From Brevibacillus fluminis (GTDB lineage: Bacteria > Bacillota > Bacilli > Brevibacillales > Brevibacillaceae), in NCBI RefSeq assembly GCF_003710825.1, contig NZ_RHHQ01000025.1:62001-126000 (forward strand): DNA of 64,000 nucleotides. The letters run 5' to 3'. Positions 61,711 to 64,000 of this stretch are shown in pieces. Each line of letters begins with the position of its first letter. Within the stretch, counting starts at the first letter, position 1. The notes beneath the pieces were generated by a model. The model was not told where the DNA came from, did no database searches, and saw only the letters and a program-made list of their open reading frames with translations. A program made the position numbers and the translations under genes.

Positions 61711-61792
61711 GTGGATGGGAACGTAGGGGGAAAGCGGGTAGAGATCTTGTGATTGCAGGATAGTGAATAGGAAGATGAATCACATGCAAATG

Positions 61793-61820
61793 AGAGTGCC
61801 GGGTCTGGGGCACTCTTTTT
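61793..61820 (+). terminator. Terminator of the HAD gene
   Basis: GAGTGCC pairs with GGCACTC around an 8-nt loop, followed by TTTTT. Confidence 0.88.
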
Positions 61821-61828
61821 ATATGCAT

Positions 61829-61948
61829 TTATTTCTTTTTGGATTGTGTCGCCAGATACTTGGCCAGGTTATTCAGTGTGTCGTGATGTCTGCGTTTGTG
61901 AGAGGAAGTAGCCGGTGATTTAGAAGGGATCGGTTTCAATTTTGTCAT
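61829..61948 (-). CDS. Small basic peptide, unknown
   Basis: A 39-residue frame: MTKLKPIPSKSPATSSHKRR, HHDTLNNLAKYLATQSKKK. Very basic, with Ser/His and a helical end. GGAGGTAAAAG stands directly before the ATG, an excellent ribosome site for so short a frame, which is the main reason to believe it. Similar tiny Lys/Arg-rich peptides occur among spore proteins, but this is only a guess. Confidence 0.6.
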   Translation of the reverse strand: MTKLKPIPSKSPATSSHKRRHHDTLNNLAKYLATQSKKK

Positions 61949-62077
61949 CTTTTACCTCCGGATTTTTATATACAGTGAATTTCTTAATTTTATAATAAAC
62001 ATAAATATGCTTGTTGTAAATATATATTTTTGAATTTTTTTAATTTTATTTAAAAAGCTAAATAGAAGGCTTATTTG

Positions 62078-62272
62078 ATGGGGTATGTATTTGCGAAAGC
62101 CAGGATAGCTGCCGGCGTTGAAATTGAGATGGAAGATGGAGAAAACGAGTATGACGATCGTTTTATGTGTATCGAGACAAGATCGCAAATATCCGTAGAA
62201 ATATGGAATGTCGTCGACAACATGTTAAAACGCGATGAAAACCGGCCAAATTGGCGCGTTCGGATTGATTAA
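62078..62272 (+). CDS. Doubtful small acidic frame
   Basis: About 64 codons: MGYVFAKARIAAGVEIEMED, GENEYDDRFMCIETRSQISV, ending RPNWRVRID. Composition is protein-like, but the ribosome site (AGAAGG) is poorly spaced and the region is AT-rich with no partner gene. It may be a fragment. Confidence 0.35.
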   Translation: MGYVFAKARIAAGVEIEMEDGENEYDDRFMCIETRSQISVEIWNVVDNMLKRDENRPNWRVRID

Positions 62273-63014
62273 TCAATTAATACTGGAGCATTGGCGCCTT
62301 CGTGTGATACCTGGCGTTATGTTTGTAGATTCGACAATAGCTGCAAACGATGTGGAATTCGATTGTTTATCAATCGATGATGTTCATTTCTGTTCGTTTC
62401 TTTTAATCGTACGCATATGGGGTTACCGCAACACAATTCATGCAGCTAATCCAGCTGTCAGATCGCTGCAGTATCATTTATGATGGCCGCTAACGCATTA
62501 TTCCGACTGCCGATTCGGTGGCGCAATCACATATTCGCATCAATCATCAACGGCCGAGCATTTTTTTAGCAAGATAAGGGCAGGGTAGGTTTACCTCTGC
62601 TTAACAGGTCGATTTTTCTGTTGTGTCCGATAATATATATTATGTAAACAAATAAAACTGAAAAGCTTGTGGTTCAATGTATGCAAATGCTTGGAGCTGC
62701 ATATCAGCTGCCGATCGTTACATAACGTGATGTGCGGATAAAACACATCATTTTTGCTTGTAACGCTGACGCTGACAGAAAGAAATTGCAATAATTGTTA
62801 TAGCAGCCATCAGTTGAACGATTAGCGGATATTTGCATCAAATCTAATGTAACAATACCGTTAATGAATACATGTAATCGTAAAAACAAGTCTTTAAGCA
62901 GTTAATCCGTATAATGCGCACATTCTAATAAAGAATCCTTGAAAATGAATCAATTCGCAATTAGGTCGCATTTATTAAAAATCGATTAAACAATCCGTAT
63001 GTGCTGAGCAAAAT
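62273..63014. other. AT-rich gene-free stretch
   Basis: No gene found on either strand. It has a few small palindromes (ATTGATTAATCAAT at 62264-62277) and a 15-mer ATTCTAATAAAGAAT at 62922-62936 that also occurs at 59321-59335 before the cold-shock gene. Confidence 0.5.
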
Positions 63015-63072
63015 AAAAAACCACGATCTTCCACCTAACAGACTGGCATCAGGTGAAAATCGTGATTTTTCG
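63015..63072 (+). terminator. Orphan terminator-like hairpin
   Basis: ACCACGAT and CCACCT pair with AGGTG and ATCGTGAT across a 14-nt loop, with A and T runs at the ends. No gene lies upstream on the + strand for 700 bases, so it may end an unseen RNA. Confidence 0.55.
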
Positions 63073-63202
63073 TTTCTTTCAATTCAGTTCATGAAATGGA
63101 TATTTTATGTACTAAAATTGATTATTGTTAAATTAATTGAATGAAATTTAATTCGTTATTCAATTTGATTTATCTATGATGGAAAAATTTGATTTAATTA
63201 TT

Positions 63203-63414
63203 CCAACCTCTGTCGGCCTCTTTTTTCATCTGTCCTCTCTCAAGCCTACTTGGAAGTATATGTGTCTTTATGTCTATCCTACTCTCTTCTGTTGCCTCTC
63301 GTGACAGGTAATTTTGCTCGCTTTGGCGAGCTTTTGCTGCCTACTCACCCCTAGGCGTACCTGCCGCCGCAGTAGGTTCCTGGAACTTTATAGATACTGC
63401 CGGTTCAGCGTTGG
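63203..63414. ncRNA. Candidate structured RNA (rod-like, unknown class)
   Basis: CCAAC, CTG and CGGC (63203-63217) pair in order with GCCG, CAG and GTTGG (63399-63414) as a closing stem. Inside, CCTACT (63245-63250) can pair with AGTAGG (63371-63376), and GCTCGC-TTTG-GCGAGC (63316-63331) is a central hairpin. The stretch is richer in GC than its surroundings and has no open frame. A strong terminator follows at 63478. The rod with one closing stem recalls 6S RNA, but I could not match known 6S sequences. Strand uncertain, + favoured. Confidence 0.4.
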
Positions 63415-63477
63415 AAAAAAGCCGCTGATGAAGCAACCCCGGAGAAAAGTATTGGTTATGGTCTACAAATAAAAAGA

Positions 63478-63515
63478 AGCCGTTTTTCCCTTAGCGTCGG
63501 AAAAACGGCTTTTTT
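63478..63515. terminator. Strong bidirectional terminator
   Basis: AGCCGTTTTTCC pairs with GGAAAAACGGCT around a 9-nt loop, T-rich on both strands. It ends the aconitase X gene on the minus strand and could end the candidate RNA on the + strand. Confidence 0.9.
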
Positions 63516-63622
63516 GGTGGTACCTAGACATACCCTGCCTGAGCAGATACGAAATGGTGTGATTTTGTCCACGCTTACAAAGACATGGGTTGGTATCTCC
63601 ACTTTTCCAACCTGAAACGAGT

Positions 63623-64000
63623 TTATTGTAATGTAAGCCAATCAGGAATGGAGATCTTCGGGCTGCTTGTGATCGCTGTTTGTACACAATCGTTCATGCC
63701 CCCAAAATAAATCTCTCGATCGACCAATCCTGGGCCGTAATGCGCGAATTTTCCCGAATTCGTCATGATTGTTTTGCAATCATGGGGAACAGTGGTAGAA
63801 ATCATGCAAAGGCAAATGTCCATCAGGAAGGTCGCGCCAAACGCTTCAATTTTTTTTGCAACTCCCGCTGCTTTTGCTTTTTCATACACATAGCGACTTG
63901 TCGTAATGAAAAATCTCACATCGGGATGGCACTGTTTGCCCTCCACCAGTTGCGCCAATTCCACACATTCTTCAAATGAAAAATGAGGGCTGCCCATCAA
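63623..64000 (-). CDS. Aconitase X family protein, C-terminal part
   Basis: The gene enters from the right edge; 125 residues are visible. GSPHFSFEECVELAQLVEGK, VRFFITTSRYVYEKAKAAG and TIMTNSGKFAHYGPGLVDRE are close to the C-terminal region of aconitase X (AcnX, formerly DUF521). Members dehydrate cis-3-hydroxy-L-proline or mevalonate 5-phosphate using an Fe-S cluster; which applies here cannot be told from the tail. TTG and ATG codons at the edge are internal. Confidence 0.8.
   Translation of the reverse strand: MMGSPHFSFEECVELAQLVEGKQCHPDVRFFITTSRYVYEKAKAAGVAKKIEAFGATFLMDICLCMISTTVPHDCKTIMTNSGKFAHYGPGLVDREIYFGGMNDCVQTAITSSPKISIPDWLTLQ

Overview
This window reads as a stretch of chromosome from an endospore-forming, low-to-mid GC Gram-positive bacterium of the Bacillales, most likely Brevibacillus or a close Paenibacillaceae relative (inferred, no search run). 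The evidence is strong AGGAGG-type ribosome sites, frequent TTG/GTG starts, an alpha/beta-type small acid-soluble spore protein behind a sigma-G-like promoter, a YjcZ-type sporulation peptide, an LtaS-type lipoteichoic acid synthase, Gram-positive lipoproteins, and a fruR-fruK-fruA-ptsH-ptsI cluster. I saw no rRNA, tRNA, CRISPR array, transposase or prophage.

Layout. 0-2.3 kb: the end of a VOC protein, then an FAD oxidoreductase behind a textbook ECF41-type promoter and, directly after it, the wreck of the ECF41 sigma factor gene that should drive it. 2.3-13 kb: BrnQ, an aminotransferase, two paralogous GH18 glycosidases around a rhodanese and a Fur-controlled FhuF-like reductase, a DinB protein, an amino-acid permease with a structured leader, and a GNAT. 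13-19.5 kb: a NIPSNAP-like/NUDIX fusion, LemA-TPM, remains of a NarL-type two-component system, and an MlrC-like peptidase. 19.5-24.2 kb: a glucose/sorbosone dehydrogenase-like protein, a lipoprotein and a potassium channel. 24.2-27.9 kb: an agmatine unit (permease, TetR regulator, agmatine deiminase) whose two outer promoters carry the same 21-bp operator at the same distance. 28-35.3 kb: an FtsH-like membrane AAA protease, HsmA-like protein, GNAT, DinB, MFS transporter and LtaS. 35.4-43.8 kb: a repeated 49-nt structured element, a MEMO-AMMECR1 fusion, a small acidic protein whose ribosome site is buried in a hairpin, a GntP/DcuC-like permease and a RavA-ViaA-like ATPase/VWA pair coupled to a family-2 glycosyltransferase. 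43.8-51.7 kb: a 5'-3' exonuclease, the spore protein with a cloverleaf-like leader, an OmpR/EnvZ-type two-component system, small sporulation-type proteins, an M23 peptidase, a small alarmone synthetase coupled to a DacF-type carboxypeptidase, and DoxX. 51.8-57.6 kb: the fructose PTS operon including HPr and Enzyme I. 57.7-64 kb: an amidase, a cold-shock protein, a DNA-binding-like protein, a HAD phosphatase, an AT-rich gene-poor stretch with a candidate structured RNA, and the C-terminus of an aconitase X protein.

The most interesting signals are regulatory: the orphaned ECF41 promoter, the matched agmatine operators, the SD-sequestering hairpin at 37682-37727, the cloverleaf leader at 44794-44850, the 49-nt element shared by 24204-24252 and 35582-35630, and the possible RNA at 63203-63414. 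Among proteins, the RavA-ViaA-glycosyltransferase operon and the MEMO-AMMECR1 fusion stand out. All family calls rest on reading motifs by eye.
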